From: Macrolepiota albuminosa
Lineage: Eukaryota; Basidiomycota; Agaricomycetes; Agaricales; Agaricaceae
Assembly: GCA_027475525.1 (NCBI GenBank)
Contig: JAMWFC010000035.1
Coordinates: forward strand, 88,501-152,500
Direction: 5' to 3'
Length of the DNA stretch: 64,000 nt
Part shown: positions 34,053 through 47,000 of the stretch, in pieces
Position numbering within the stretch: position 1 is the first letter of the stretch
Layout of the letters: each line of letters begins with the position of its first letter
Notes under the pieces: model-generated
What the model was told of the DNA's origin: nothing
The model's input: only the letters and a program-made list of their open reading frames with translations
Database searches by the model: none
Position numbers and translations under genes: made by a program

Positions 34053-35371
34053 TCGAGAATGATCTAAGGATGGAATATATAGCGCCGTTGCACAGCAAAT
34101 GCAGATAGCTTGTCAGCAGAACAGCGTGTTCATCGGGAGATGCTCCGGAAATGCACGACAGCAAACGACGTTCAGACGATCGTTGGCACAATTGGCTGAT
34201 GCAGTGCTTGGAAATACTGATATCGTCCTATCCTAGCAGTGTGAAGATTTGTCCAGTCTGGTTGACATTGTGCCGTTGGGATTAGGCATTACTATGGGAC
34301 AGCTATCCGCAGTCACAGCAGACAGTTCTTTGTACCTTTGTACCGTAATTCTGATCTCGGATCCGACGCCCATGTGGCAGTCTAAAGCCAGAGTACAAAT
34401 GCTATGCTATAGGTAACCGCATGGATAAGTTAATGTGTCCAAAAGTAGTAAGCGCTGATGCGACCGCTTAGCTTTCCGTGAAGTGGAGAAACTAAAATGA
34501 AAATTAGTCATAGCAAGAATCGGGGATAGGGTCAAACGCTGTCAAACGTTAACGTTCAAATGCTGATTTAGACAACCAAAAAAGCAGTGCAGTCTAGAGT
34601 GATATATCACACATCCATTCAATGCCAAGTATGTACAGAACTGGGTCGTCCTTAGTTACTATGTAGCGGAGATAGCTGAATTGTAACAATGAGCATTACG
34701 TTTGCCACGAATGCTGTTTTCACATTCAAAATCCTTGATTCAAATTGTCTATAATCTTCGTTGCCCTGCTCTTGCCCTGCCGACCCCTTGCCCACACCTT
34801 GCTCCGTACTCTCTGGAAGATCTAGAAGATGATACATATCTTCACAGCAATGGGAATCCCAAACCTGACATTGAGCTTTGTACAAATGCGTGAGTTCCGT
34901 TTATAGAATGCACAAAACCTGCCTATGGCGGAAGATACTAAGTACTGGATTAAAACGGCTGCTAATCTATCGTCGAAGTATGCATTTCAAAGTTCCGCAC
35001 CGAACATCCGTGGAGCAATGGAGTATTGAGGCTTTTGACGGCAATAGATGCCTAGTTGATGTCATTTCAAGGGCGGATAAGAATGGTCGTATATATCTCC
35101 TGTAGGTCTGTAACACGTATTGGTGAGTGGATGAATCGACGTATTTATTATTACGAAAGCTTCGGTCTTCGTGGAATAAACCTTGCATAAATTGAACGAC
35201 TTTACATTGAAGTAAAAAAACATAGCGTACGCCAAAAGTGCACAAAACTGTAAGATTTTTCGGAGGTAGATGTGAGTGTCAAAAACACGTCCAATATTAC
35301 AATCGGTATCCCAGCACCAAGGACAACCTCGACGATTTGATTGTAATAACCAGTCAGATCCAATCTAAAAC
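34053..35371. other. No gene seen
   Basis: Upstream flank of the seven-helix gene and downstream flank of the BTB gene. Only short chance ORFs. Confidence 0.4.
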
Positions 35372-36446
35372 TTACAAGTCAGGGAAGAACGAGGGTAGAG
35401 CATTGAAAAAGTCGCGACGTGTCTCATTGAGCAACGTGTCCCATCTCGCATTGCAGTGCTGACACACCGCATCCTCGACTACCTCACTTGTCCCTCTCTC
35501 CTGCTTGTGGCTTCGCATCATACGCAGCGTAGTTAATACGTCCATGCTACGCAGTATGGAGCGATGCAGAACCACGACTCGCCAAAAGATATATGGTCGA
35601 CATCCTCCCTCCGCTCTACACTGCCACGTGTCAAGGGCGAGCGACTCCAGGTGATCGGAGATCCACCGCAACATCCGCTCGCGGCCTACTGCCACTTTCT
35701 CGCGGTCCGCTGGGGACAATAGATACCCGCGCACGCCCCGTGCATGGCGTGGAGCTTGGTTATGTTGACCATATGTTGCATTGACTGGGAGACGTGAAAG
35801 GTGGTAGAAGGCAAGTGTCAATATCTGGGGTTCGAACTTCCGTGCAAGGCGGATGACAGAGGCAGGCTCGGGTGCGACGTCGTCCATAGTCAGGCCAGGA
35901 GAAGTTTTGAGACGACGTGAAAACAATGCTTCTCGTTCATCCCATGCTTGCAACGTCTGAGGCCAGTCCTCGCGGATGTAGGAAAGAATGGTCTCCTTCA
36001 GAGGGTCAATAGAAAACCGGTCAGCAAGCCTCAATGCCCCGTACATCTTAAAGGCTATGTCAGGGTCTCCTCTTTGTATTGGGGCTGCGCTAAATACATA
36101 ACTGATCAGTTCAGTTTCCAGATATCATGTCTGCCGACCTATCGAAGTGAATGCACACTTACAATGGCTCGTAGAGGAATTTCAAGAATATATTCAGGTC
36201 GTGGGGGTCTTCCTGAAATTCAACAAGAGGAACACCATCATAAATTTCTCGTTCTGACGGTGACGGGTCTGGAAAGATGTGGTCACTCAGTGCTTTTGAG
36301 TGTTTCGTCAGAATGGACTGGTGAACCCGAAAATACGTGTGGTTGCCTGCATGGTCTCGTGTAAGAATTACAAGGTTTCCGTCAGAGAAATAGAGGTCTG
36401 GGTCGTTTGTAATATTTATACAGAAGTCATCCGAGTCCACAGACAT
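35372..36446 (-). CDS. BTB/POZ domain protein
   Basis: Exons 36446-36163 and 36089-35372 (intron 73 bp, GT..AG) give 333 residues. The N-terminal part (about 8-110) is a BTB fold: DLYFSDGNLVILTRD, the strand-helix FRVHQSILTKHSKALSDHIF, a polar acidic loop, VPLVEFQEDPHDLNIFLKFLYEP, and GALRLADRFSIDPLKE as a BACK-like helix pair. The C-terminal part holds conserved-looking Cys (VCQHCNARW, near residue 310), which may bind metal or just be a family signature. Such BTB proteins are strongly expanded in agaricomycetes; BTB domains make dimers and often tether Cullin-3 ligases, but this role is inference here. ATG 36446 starts the BTB with the usual short lead. Confidence 0.75.
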
Positions 36447-38178
36447 TTTTATGAGCAGCAGGACAGCAGTTCGAGGCTACAAGTACTCGTGATCCTACGC
36501 GTCATTGATCGATCAAAAATGACACGTGCGGTTTAATCCGCAATGCCTCTTATATTTTCTCAGCGTCCTACTCGTCCAAAGAAAAGAAGACACTCTTGAA
36601 AACACCAATAATACCAGGCTCTCGAAACAAGTACATTGGGACCTCAGAACCTTACACCAGCCATATCGTGAGGTCCTTGAATATTGCCCCCCATCTCAGC
36701 TTTTCTCAGGACTGACATACTTGATTCTTCGCCTACCACATTATCTGCTTGCAACCTGTGAACACTTGCTTGTATGACCACGAAGAGGATTACTACAGAG
36801 GACTTACCTGTCGCAAGCTGACTCTGAGTGAGAATTTATCTTTCTCTGTCAAGCGATTCTTTTATTACACTCCATCGCTTTGGACATTACTTCCTGTTTT
36901 ACAAGCCCAGACGTAAGTAGATTTGCATGATTGCCTTGTGGTTGGAGCGTTCTGCACCAAAAGAGCCTTCAGAAACGACAAAAGGATTCTCCTCATTTCT
37001 CTTCACCTTCGTGCTCTTACTACGTAATGAATAACGATTAACTTGATTTTGAGGCTATTTCTAGAGCCATCCAACCCGAGTGAAACATCCGACTTTCAAG
37101 CTCGCCAATGACTTTCCTATTTCTATGCCCACCTTTGATGGCCCAGCTTGACTTCGGAGGAACCCCAAGGATTCAGCCCCTATCAGGCGTTTAATCTATA
37201 AACCAATGTAAGTTCGCAGGGGAGAGAAACGGAAGGAATGCGAGACGCGTTTTGGGATGAGTGTCACAGTCACACTCCTCCGAACATCTTGTATTGATAC
37301 CATCATCTCTACTGTACGCGTAGAGCTTCGAACCCCAAGGATTCAGCCCCTATCAAGCGTTTAATCTATAAACCAATGAGAAGAGTTCAAAAAGTCTTCT
37401 GACCAATAACTTTTCTCAAGCGATCGGTCTTCCCTTTCTCAGTGCCATGGGATATGCTTGCCCATCTCAAGCACCCTATCTTTACCTGTAATGTCCTCGA
37501 GACTGTCATTATTTCTGGTCCCATGGTTGCGTTGGTATCTTGCGTGAATCTCGTAAACTTGGAAATCGCCGTAATGTTGCCAGATGATGATGTTGAAACC
37601 GGCTAGGACAGACAGACTAGACACTCAAAGAGAATCCGACAGTGGCAACTGGAGTCTCGATTTAGTAGTCGGTAAAACTAAGGAACCAAAAGACTCTGGG
37701 CGAGAAAAAAAAAACTACTCGTAAACACGTGTTATAGATTATCTAAATGGGCTTTCTGGCATCTTGGCACCCTATGGTCGCAACAGATGATGCCTGTCTC
37801 TACATCAATAATTACAATGCCGAACAACAAATTGATAGTCTGTGTCGCCTAAGAGCAAAGAGGGATATTGTCTATAGAAATTATCGAGGTCCCATTCAGT
37901 AACTACATCACGCACACCATGGAAATTACGCCAGAGACGTGATGCATGTCGTAAGATTTTTTTGCCCGAATGTAGTGTATCAAATGGACATAATTATATG
38001 ATCTGGATGATAATGTTCGTCGACGTGATTTGACTTCGAGTCAAGGATGAGTTTACTCCTGCAGAGATGCGGAATCAAAGGGAAAAAATCAAGAGTTGTC
38101 GCTCCCCAAGGAATTGGCGAGCGGGTTGAAGCGTATTAATGAAGATGATAGAAACGTTATTTTGTTAATATTGACAAT
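36447..38178. other. No gene recognised; contains a 48-bp dispersed repeat pair
   Basis: Direct repeats of 48 bp lie at 37161-37208 and 37331-37378 with one mismatch. A minus-strand ORF at 37439-37624 looks coding in composition (FQVYEIHARYQRNHGTRNN) but has no recognised family or splice partners. Confidence 0.35.
37161..37378. repeat. 48-bp direct repeats, 170 bp apart
   Basis: Both copies read AACCCCAAGG..AAACCAATG with one difference (G/A). They are not adjacent and not identical, so unlike the 77-bp duplications they are probably genuine. Confidence 0.6.
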
Positions 38179-38269
38179 GGCCGTGTGGCGAAATGGCATC
38201 GCGTCTGACTACGAAATCCTCAGGATTTGTTAAATCAGGAGATTGCAGGTTCGACCCCTGTCTCGGTCA
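38179..38269 (+). tRNA. trnR-ACG: tRNA-Arg (anticodon ACG) with a 19-nt intron
   Basis: Acceptor GGCCGTG (38179-38185) pairs with CTCGGTC (38262-38268) with one T:T mismatch; discriminator A at 38269. D arm GCG/CGC at 38188-38202, loop with GG. Anticodon stem TCTGA/TCAGG, loop CTACGA-A, anticodon ACG at 38211-38213. The intron 38215-38233 begins one base after the anticodon, the usual place. T arm GCAGG/CCTGT with TTCGACC. Its 3' end is the perfect complement of the primer site of element 2. Confidence 0.88.
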
Positions 38270-38510
38270 GTAACGTCTCCTATAATTTTTTCTTACCCCG
38301 TTATCGATCAGAAAAATCCCCGCATTGACCAGTAAATGTCCGCTATACACTCGGACAGCACAAAAATGTTTCCGAAGCAGAATCTGTCAAACGTTGTTCT
38401 ATTCTCTATTATGTCCTCTATGCTTCACTACAGTGCAGTGTGGGTACCGGGGCTGTTGGCGTTTACGATATGACCAACCGCACAGAATACTGTTATAGTC
38501 ATGAACTGCA

Positions 38511-39324
38511 TCATCCCACTTCCAGTCCACCTACTATTACAGATATATCGATTGGGAATGGTGAGATGTCAGAAGCGTTTGTGATCAACGGTACAGCCGC
38601 ACGCCCTCGTTCCGTTGAAGTATGAGTGAGCATCATGTATACAGCCTGTGATAGCGTATCTGCAAGTTTTGCATTAAACGCCCGATCTAGAATTCAGTGA
38701 TTAGTTGTGAAATTCCGAATACCGAGGCTGGACTCTTCACCTCCTGGTGACTGCCGTAGTTCAGCGTTAATAATCCTGGTCTAGAGTGAGGAGGATATGT
38801 CTAAGTTTCCTTATGGAGTACGCACCACTGTTCCCAAGGCACAACCTCTTCCCCCATATATACCGGAATCCATGATTTCTTTGGGCGCTTCACCGAAAGT
38901 GTAACTTTTATCTACAAGTCGTGAGCACTACGCGAAGTTCCAATGCGACGGCGATGGTACCTGACCACGTTTGCTCGCACCTCCTTCAATCCCTCTCCAA
39001 AACGCATCGACTTTATCGTTTACGAGCTGCTCTATTTCTGGATCCGAGACACCAGGCTGAGATGCCATTTAGTCGTGTCTTTCGCAGATTGAATTAAAGG
39101 CGCACCATGGTCACGTCTAGAACCTCGAATATTTGCGGTTTAATGGTTCCAAATACCCGATGGAATAGGATGGAGTGTAGCATGCCTCTCAAGACATCTT
39201 TTGTTGTCAGCCGGTCCAAAACCTAAGATACGCATCGCCACAGTTAGGCAGACTCTCAATTCATTCCAAGCTTATGCACCAAATCGATTGTTATTGGGGG
39301 GAAAGGACCATTTCCTGTAGCCAT
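38511..39324 (-). CDS. ATG101: Autophagy-related protein 101
   Basis: Six exons on the minus strand: 39324-39280, 39222-39106, 39056-38961, 38911-38826, 38775-38741, 38686-38511. They join in frame to 184 residues. Atg101 is a HORMA-domain protein that binds Atg13 in the Atg1/ULK1 kinase complex and starts autophagosome formation; it is present in most fungi but absent from budding yeast. Visible family features: VLDRLTTKDVLRGMLHSILF at the N terminus, VLDVTM, DPEIEQLVNDKVDAFWRG, the RPKKSW..VPWEQW segment (the WF-finger region) and TERGRAAVPLITN..ISPFPI near the C terminus. The start ATG 39324 gives the usual short N terminus before the first strand. The exon pattern hides this gene from simple ORF finding. 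Confidence 0.88.
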
Positions 39325-39753
39325 AAATGCGACTAGTTTGAAAAGGAGATTGTTGAGTCGAGGAAAGAAGCCGTGTGAATTACTTGATAAGATTGATTTT
39401 CTTGCTGATCAGGTGGGTGGGCATTATCCATGCTTCTCAGTTTCTGATTCGAACTAATTTTGAAACAAATAGAAAATAGCTGGTCCAACGGCTTCTGCAT
39501 CTACATACGCTTCGGGGCTGTTTTAACTGGTTTTACTGCGTGTCTCGTGTGGTCGCTATTATCCATCTTTTTCTCTCTACTAACGACTTTATGCTGGATT
39601 GTCCGTCTGTTGAACTATGACGATATTTTGGCCACCACAGATGACGGGCCGCCGGTGTCTTGGCCACCTTTGTATAGACTAAACGATGGACCCATTGTTC
39701 CACTAGACATATAAATTCGTGCATTATCAAAGTCTACTCGCCATTGGCATCTC
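39325..39753. other. Short intergenic region
   Basis: A plus-strand frame (39460-39714) codes a possible one-helix peptide (LVWSLLSIFFSLLTTLCWIV) but has no ATG and no clear upstream exon; left uncalled. Confidence 0.35.
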
Positions 39754-42340
39754 CTATTGTACACATTGAGCCTTGAATTCAAGGATGAATTGATTATGAT
39801 ATATATTCAGCATTGCGTCTTGCGTCGAGCATCCGTGCTCTTTTGTGTTTCCAAAGAAAAGGTCCTCTTCCTCTTCTGACTCGAACCTGGCCCTGGTATT
39901 AGGTTGCGTGATGACTGACGAAATGTTTGCTTGCGTGGACGGCTGTTCCAAAAGCCCAGCGAATACCTTGCGCCGGGTCGCCAATGGCTTGCCGTAGAAG
40001 CTCTCAATCCTTCTGAGTCGAGCAGCAAAACGGAGGAGCGGATGGTAGCATCATTGGCGATCAATCCTCGGCATTGGGCGCCGACCCAGTCGGCGGGAAT
40101 GATGAGCGTGCACGAATACTCCTGGCAGACCTATGCCACCTCCTTGTGATCTGCGTGGTCCCACCCGCTTTTTCTAGTTGCGCTTCACTTTATTCAGAAT
40201 GAAAGCTGTAAAATCACAGCGTCAGCAAAACGACTTGCCAGTCTGGTGCACCGAGATGCGATTCAAGCAGGACTCGAGTCAATTGAAACTTGGAGATGGG
40301 GTGACATTTTTGATCTAGTTGCTGACCTTGTGCGCGGTGAACAGCTCTGCAAGAATATCATGCTTTTGAAGAAGACTCGCTACTTCTCAAGAGGCTCTTC
40401 CAACTCGATTATCTAGGCTCGGTAATCAATGTCCGGGAAAATTTCACGATTTAGGGCAAAACGAAGCCATTGTCGATAGCCTTTCGAATACGGATGGATT
40501 ACCATCGTCGATGCTGGATTTTTAAGTGACTGCAGCGTCTTCTTGCCATTTCTTACACTTTACAACGCTGCGCTACATGACCCAGAAGCTCGATACCACC
40601 CCAGTCTCAGCCCTCTCTGCAAATCTATGGATTGGGAACTCATCGAGGTCGACGATGCTAGGATACTTCAATATCGCTTGAATGCAGAGTTCAAGTCCGA
40701 TAGACACAGTATTTTTCTCAGACCTCTGGACATACAACAAATATACAAATTTGACTTAACCCCTTTCTCAAATTCAAAACACTCGCTTTTCCGATTGCCT
40801 CGCATGAGACCTTACAAGATCTCTGGTCCAAGGAAGAGAAGCCAACGATATATCTCAATGCTGGTAAGGCAAAATTCGCTGATAGTTTTGTCTTCATTGG
40901 AACTCCTACATCCTCGAATCCACACGTCATGTGCATACAATCCAAATTGCTGCAGTCAGAAAAATCTGAGATCACTTTCAACAAAGTGTTAAGAAAGCGA
41001 ATTAGTCCGTCGGGATTGCGCACCTTCAGCTTTGGTATTACTGGATATTTGAGCATCGGCTCCTTGACACCATAGATGATTTCGTTGATGATAACCAGCA
41101 TCGAATCAACTTAAAGAATGGGTGGTGTATAACGTTCAACCCGAACTCCTAATAGATTGCCACTGACCAGCAAGGTCTCGAGTGACAGACCTGAAAGGAT
41201 AGGGAAGATCCAAGGTACTTGATGATTCCTGCTAGAGTCCATCCCCATGACAAGAATGCCCACGAGCTCCTGAAGTCTGGGAAGATCCAAGGTACTTGAT
41301 GATTCCTGCTAGAGTCCATCCCCATGACAAGAATGCCCACGAGCTCCTGAAGTCTCTTGTATTGCACAACCTGTGTTTCGTCAAGGTCCATGACAATGAC
41401 ATTGTCTTCTTGCAGGCGTCTGAGAACCTCAAGAGCGAGACAGACAGAGTTTTCGTGTTGGGACATGTCTCCATGAGAGAAGCGCTCTCAGGCCGCATTT
41501 CCCGTGTACCATCTTTGCTCAAATACGCAAGCAGGAGATCGGTTGCAAGGAGAGTCCGCCACTGATCAGAATCATAGTCCTGCCCTCGATCCATAAGATT
41601 GATGCCAAGGTACAGGTTTTGTTTAGCTGACAAGATGACCTTGCGCTTGAAAGTATTAAATCGATCAAGATTCCAGACGTTCTCGCGGGCAGTTGGCGTG
41701 AAATCCCACAGGTCGAGTGGATGGACCTCGCATGACCAGCTGATCAAGTTCATTGCATGTATAGCTGTCGAGGCACCAGGAGAGACTGTCGTGCTTGAAG
41801 GAGGCAAATCGAGCACTTCTGCTCGATAGGTGATGGAGGAAACGGGAGCAGATCGCTGTCTTACCGGTGCTTGGAGCTGATCCAATGATGGGAATGGCAA
41901 GCCGTTTCAGCCACTCTTTCTCATAGATATACTTTGCTCGAAAGCTGTGGAACATGTGATCCCAGAGCTTGCAATAACGGGAAACTGTTCCCGAGATCCA
42001 ACAGAGTCTCCGGAGTAGCTGGAGGGTTGGCGACCTCTGGTTGAGTGCACCTCTGGTTGAGTGCACCAGGTGAGTAAACTAGAAGCGAGATATTCAGATT
42101 TCAGCCACTCTAGTCCGCCTGGCTCCTGTTTCAATGGGAGGTTTTTCAATATATAGGATTTGTGCTTGGCTCTCAATAGAATATAGTCCTACCTGGTCTG
42201 TCTGGCAGCACCACCAAGAAGTTCCTTATTGGTGGGTGAACTGGTCTCTTTGTTCCACCACCACTTGTGGATGCGTTCAAAATTCTTCATTTGAGAGTAA
42301 AAGACCTTTTCTTCCATATACTTGGTGAGATCCCAGCCGT
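39754..42340 (-). pseudogene. Decayed multi-exon gene, unrecognised
   Basis: Coding-like blocks follow each other on the minus strand: 42330-42190 (GWDLTKYMEEKVFYSQMKNF), 42170-42070, 41960-41880 and 41822-41470 (split by a 56-nt GT..AG intron, then DLWDFTPTARENVW, NLYLGINLMDRG), 41430-41102 (VMDLDETQVVQYKRL), 41098-40900 (LKVRNPDGLIRFLNTLLK) and 40050-39754 (a charged C terminus). No block has a domain I know. Between blocks there is at least one frame change not explained by an intron (near 41460), a TAA at about 41114 with the frame open beyond, and a 77-bp duplication (41202-41355). I read it as a pseudogene, but an intron-rich live gene with an assembly error is possible. Confidence 0.4.
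41202..41355. repeat. Exact 77-bp tandem duplication
   Basis: 41202-41278 and 41279-41355 are identical. The extra copy changes the frame of the minus-strand gene; with one copy the frame stays open to the TAA at about 41114. Confidence 0.95.
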
Positions 42341-42989
42341 TCTAGCGAATGTAACAAGTAAGCAAAGAGATAGAGATCGTCAACGATTGGGTAAGTCATT
42401 ACCTCCAATCCTTCTTATCCCCTGTTGTTTTTGTGGAGCTTGTAGAGTTCTAAATTGACAGCATCGCATCTGCTGACCTGCGGGTGGTTGCTTCTCTGCT
42501 CTTTGACGGCTTTCTTAAGATCAACAACCTTCTCACACCAATCAATCTTCAATCTGATTGGATCTCTCTCTCTCTCTCTCGCGATGTGCCCTTCGAGGGG
42601 TGATTTTCTTGGAGGGCGGTCTTTCGTTTGCCTCTTGAGTGGATGTCATGATGGAGAGCTGATTGATGGTCGAGTGCGCAGTCTACATGAGAATAGAGGA
42701 GCTGCAGCTTGATTTATCATTTATGTCGAGACGCCAAACGTCTCAAACACAAGACAGGGTCGAAAATGAATTAAAATCAAGTTATTACCTAAAACAAGCT
42801 GAAAACTGTAAGTAAGCAGAAAGCGTCGAAAACTGTAGACGAGAAAAAGACACCTAAGTGTCACATCTTGCAATGAAACCCGCCTTAGTAGCATCAATTT
42901 CGGCAAGGACACGCGGATGTGCCGAAAGCGGCCGATCATATTGAGCAAACTCTTTTGATCACCACCATAACGTTTGCTCGCAGTTGACA
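42341..42989. other. Intergenic, with a TC microsatellite
   Basis: (TC)9 at about 42563-42580. No gene supported. Confidence 0.4.
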
Positions 42990-43846
42990 ATGGCTTCAGT
43001 CAAGATAGCCACACTTATCATCCGTGTAGGGCATTGTTGACATATACCTCAAAGTGATACTGATGTTCTACAGACTGTAGCCAAACCCATCAGCTCACGA
43101 CTCAAAGCCCAAGCAACACAGTATGGTCGCTCATTGAAATCATACCTTTTCTAATCCTCACCACAAAAGTAATACAGACACGAGACGTTCCGTAACTTCT
43201 GCGTGAACCTCGCACAACGATTATACCGTACAGAGACTAAGCTTCGCACCAATATCATGGGCGAACCCGCGAAGCACATCAGGCCCCTCTCGGAAACACG
43301 GTGTAGTATCCGTCTATTACTTCAGATTGAGAACATCTGTTGAACCTTCATCTTGTCCAGTGCGATAGAAAACGGCGCCAACGCGCTCGCGGAAGGTTTT
43401 CTCTTCACTGTAGCGGCCGCCTTGATCATTGGGGAATCATGGCGTTCTTCACAGAAGCAATCTAAACGGCGTGATGACGTTGATGATCAACTTGACTCAT
43501 TAGGGACTCAAGTGACGGAATTGACGACGCGGGTAAAAGGAATTGAAACACGGTGGGAGGATGAAATGCGGTATGAAAAGCAAAGGTGCGTGTGTCGCGT
43601 GCGTATTTGAGAGCCATGATGTTAACAATGATTTTACACAATAGAAACGACGAACTCTCACGAGTCTTGCAGAGAATCGTAGAAATTGGACTTCGTGGCG
43701 GTTGGGCCGAGTTCGAGGGGACACCGCTACAAATACCTCGTATACAGTTAAACCCAAAATCGTCACAACATACCCCAGTAGACGCACCAGATACCACAAA
43801 TTCCTCCAAACCGGACTCTTCATTTACTTCATCTATTTCATCATAA
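42990..43846 (+). CDS. OPA3: OPA3-like mitochondrial protein
   Basis: Exons 42990-43025, 43074-43120, 43178-43300, 43361-43585 and 43645-43846 give 210 residues. The sequence follows the OPA3 family closely: MASVKIATLIIRTVAKPIS, the HETFR..C..LAQRLYR segment, LRTNIMGEPAKHIRPLSE, and the hallmark NGANALAEGFLFTVAAALII with GESWRSS. OPA3 is a small protein of mitochondrial membranes tied to mitochondrial shape and lipid metabolism; the exact activity is unsettled. After the hydrophobic segment is a coiled-coil-like part (LDSLGTQVTELTTRVKGIE) and a Ser/Thr-rich tail. All four introns are GT..AG and 48-60 bp. The gene lies head to tail against the GH5 gene, whose 3' end is about 245 bp away on the other strand. 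Confidence 0.88.
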
Positions 43847-44090
43847 TGGCGCTATCTTATTGGAGTCTGAATTCTGATGATTGACAGACTGAATGTAGAT
43901 GTCATTTTCATCGGACCTTTATCGAGTACAATACAGTACAAGGTATACAAAGGGAGAATGGGTACGTGCCGGATTAGAATAGTAACCATTCAAGTCGAGT
44001 ATAGTTAGCCATATAAATACAGAATGCGATGCCGGGTTAAAACAGGGAAGAGAGAGAATAAAAAGCATACCAGTGCCATATGATAGACCG

Positions 44091-47000
44091 TCACATAATG
44101 CAACACTGCTCATCACAAAACCGCTCACACCAAGTTCTCTTCCTTTGCATACCTCTCGCCACTTTGGCGGGCTTAATCGCACCCGCTTTCCGCCTGATTT
44201 CGATCGAATACTGCATCTCCCCCTCCCCTGCCTCCGGAACGTCGTACCACCACCTTAACGTCTGTCCTTCAACCTCCCACCGTCCCCCACTCACATTCAC
44301 TGACACATCCACGAGCCTTCGCTTCTCCATAAAACCAACATCCTGATCTCTTGTGAGCGTGTCCACACCAGACGAGACAGACGCAGGGAGATCAACAGAC
44401 GAAGGCCATGGCGAGCCAACCGCACTGCTTCTCCCACTCGACACCGCAAACCCCGTCACCTCCCCGCTGTCACTCGGGCTTATCCTTTCCTCATCCTTGC
44501 ATGTACGTGGCTTCACAATATCCTCCGAGCCAAAGTGGACCAGCGGCACAAAAATCTCCGTGGCCTTCCCCTTCCCCTTCCCCTTCCCATCCTCGTCCTC
44601 ATCCTCGTTCACAGTCACTGCATCTTCCTCACTCACACGCACAACAAGTTTGAAAACCGCTTTGTTTATATCGAAACTCATGTCCTGAGGGGTACCAACA
44701 ACCTTTGTCGGCCACGGACGACAAAACGCTCGAACCGCCCTCGCGCCGCAAGTAAGGAACCCATACGGATCCGCGGCCCAGTCTTCCAAACATGGCTGCC
44801 TATGCGGTGTACGGTATTTCTCTGGGACAGACATCGACCGCAGCGTATCGAGAGTAAGCGAGGACGCGACGTTGGCGTTAATAACCGTTACACTGGATTG
44901 CTCGGACTTGCACGGTGGTGTATGGTTATTAACAATACTCAACTTGCTATGGTTGCGCAGGAGCATTGCTCGACTCCCGCTCTTTGCGGAGTCGTAAAGC
45001 GCCGAAGGATCGTCGTCGCCGTTGAGTGTCCTTTCGAGAGTCGCCTCTTGACGCGCCTCATCCTCCTCTGGGAGATCATCCGCACACCAAAGACTGAGAT
45101 CCTCCATGTTCCATCCATCACCCCAATCGTGCGTGCTGTGCGCGCAATATGTCCATACCGTCCAATTTAACCCGTTCGTCCCGTCCCCTCCATTCAAACT
45201 AGCGTCCAGCGCCTTCTCCTGACGAGAATAATCGCCCTTGTACCGCCCTTTATCCGTCCATCCATACGACCGTTTCTTATCCATATCAAATGGTGTCCCA
45301 ATCTCCCCGATGATGGTAGGGTACGACCCGAGGATCGCTGCGTCATCCTTGAGCATGCCCAGCTGCTCTTGGAGCGACTTGCGTATTGCGCTATCCCCGA
45401 TCTTCACTGCTTGTAAAATGTTTGAATAACGTCCTCGTAAAAGCCCTAAGGCGTCCGCATTGAACCAGTTCCAGTGTCGCGTGATAAGTGTTAGGCCATC
45501 ATAATAATGCGGCGAGTATGCCGCACGGCCTTTAAGCACATCGTCTCCATCTAACTTCGGTGGGGGTGCGAATACAGGTGGCTGCACGAACAATATCGCC
45601 TCCGGATGCGCGCGTCGTATCCGTGCAGCAAAACTCAGGAAGTGTGGCCGCCAATAATCAGATATAAAATCCACGGGCTCGCCGCTAGAGGGAACGTAGC
45701 GGAAGTAATCTTCCCGTAAGATGAAACCAGTCTCGATATCCCACACGCCATGCTGTGCCCAGAGACAGGACCCAAGCTTCCACCGCGAGACGTCGCGCTT
45801 CCAGCCCCAACGTTCATGGAGACCATCCTCTGTCTCTATTGATGGCTCTGCCCATATTTTGACGCCTTTTGGGTCAATAGTTACTGAGCCGTCACGTGAG
45901 GGCCCAAACGAGCCAAATGACCAGTTCTCAACGGTTTGTGCTTGGCCCATGCCAAGCCGCATAGACTGTGCGGGTGTGGGATATGAGCCTTTTTTAAGTG
46001 TAGAACCCTGATTTTTGGGCGGTACAGAAAGGCTTTCCCACCCGCATAAACCCTCAAAGGGCTCGTTAATGCTATCCCAACCAATGACGCAATCATCGAG
46101 AAGGTCGCCTGCGTCACGAATTCGGTCTGCAAGGACACCAAAGGCTTCGATGTAGTGTTCCTGCAAGTAGTCTTGAATATTTTTACCATCGATGACGCAA
46201 TGGGGTGCAAAATCGTGGCCGGCAAAGAAGAGCGTGAAGAGGGTCTGGGAGAGCAAACGGCCATAATTAGTTGACCAGATCATAGCAGGAAGAGTGGCGG
46301 GCTCGGCTATATGTGCTAGGGGGTATTCACAGTGGATAATGGCAGATTGGGTAGCTGTGAGATTTCGTGGATCGATTCCGCATGCTGTGAGAGTCCAGAA
46401 AGGGGCGCCCGAGCCTCCAGAAAAACGCGACCACTGCAAAAGGAGTTGTTAGGATTGGCTGAAAAAGGAGAGACATCTTTAAAACAGCGAAACAAGAACT
46501 CCAGAACAAAGATGGGAATCATGGCAACAGGAGACCTCGCCACCACATCACACAACGAGTAATGAAGGCTGGCGAGATGAGGACTAAGAGCAATCATACT
46601 CATGTATGTCAGGTCCGCTATTCTACTTCTCTCTGAAACGAAGGAATCAACCGAGATCAAATCTCCAGGTTTGAGAGGGCAATAGGGGGCAAAATTGTAC
46701 AATTGAGTTCAGCTATCAATTTGACTCACGACGTCTTGGTGTGGGTCCATGTAGACCTTGAAACCGTACGCCTTGCATTTGCGCAAGACGCGAATGGTAT
46801 AATCTATAAACTCATAATCATACTTTCCCCTACATAATCTCAAGCAAAAATTATCGAAGTAGATATAATTACTTACGGTCCTGCATGTTCAAGGGCTTCC
46901 CAAGTGACAGGAAATCTGAGCATATTGAAGCCCCATCCCCGCAAACGAGCCAGATGGACGTCCGCCGACCCATCGTCGATGTTGAGGGGTTGGCCAATGA

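Noticed and set aside
37161..37378. 48-bp repeat pair considered as another assembly duplication
   Set aside because: Copies are 170 bp apart, not adjacent, and differ by one base.
41840..41880. P-loop-like APSTGKTA on the minus strand, suggesting an NTPase
   Set aside because: The GK-T part lies exactly over a splice donor (GGTAAGACAG). Splicing out the 56-nt intron removes it and keeps a longer open frame.
42034..42065. 16-bp tandem repeat CCTCTGGTTGAGTGCA
   Set aside because: Short, not 77 bp; ordinary slippage is enough.
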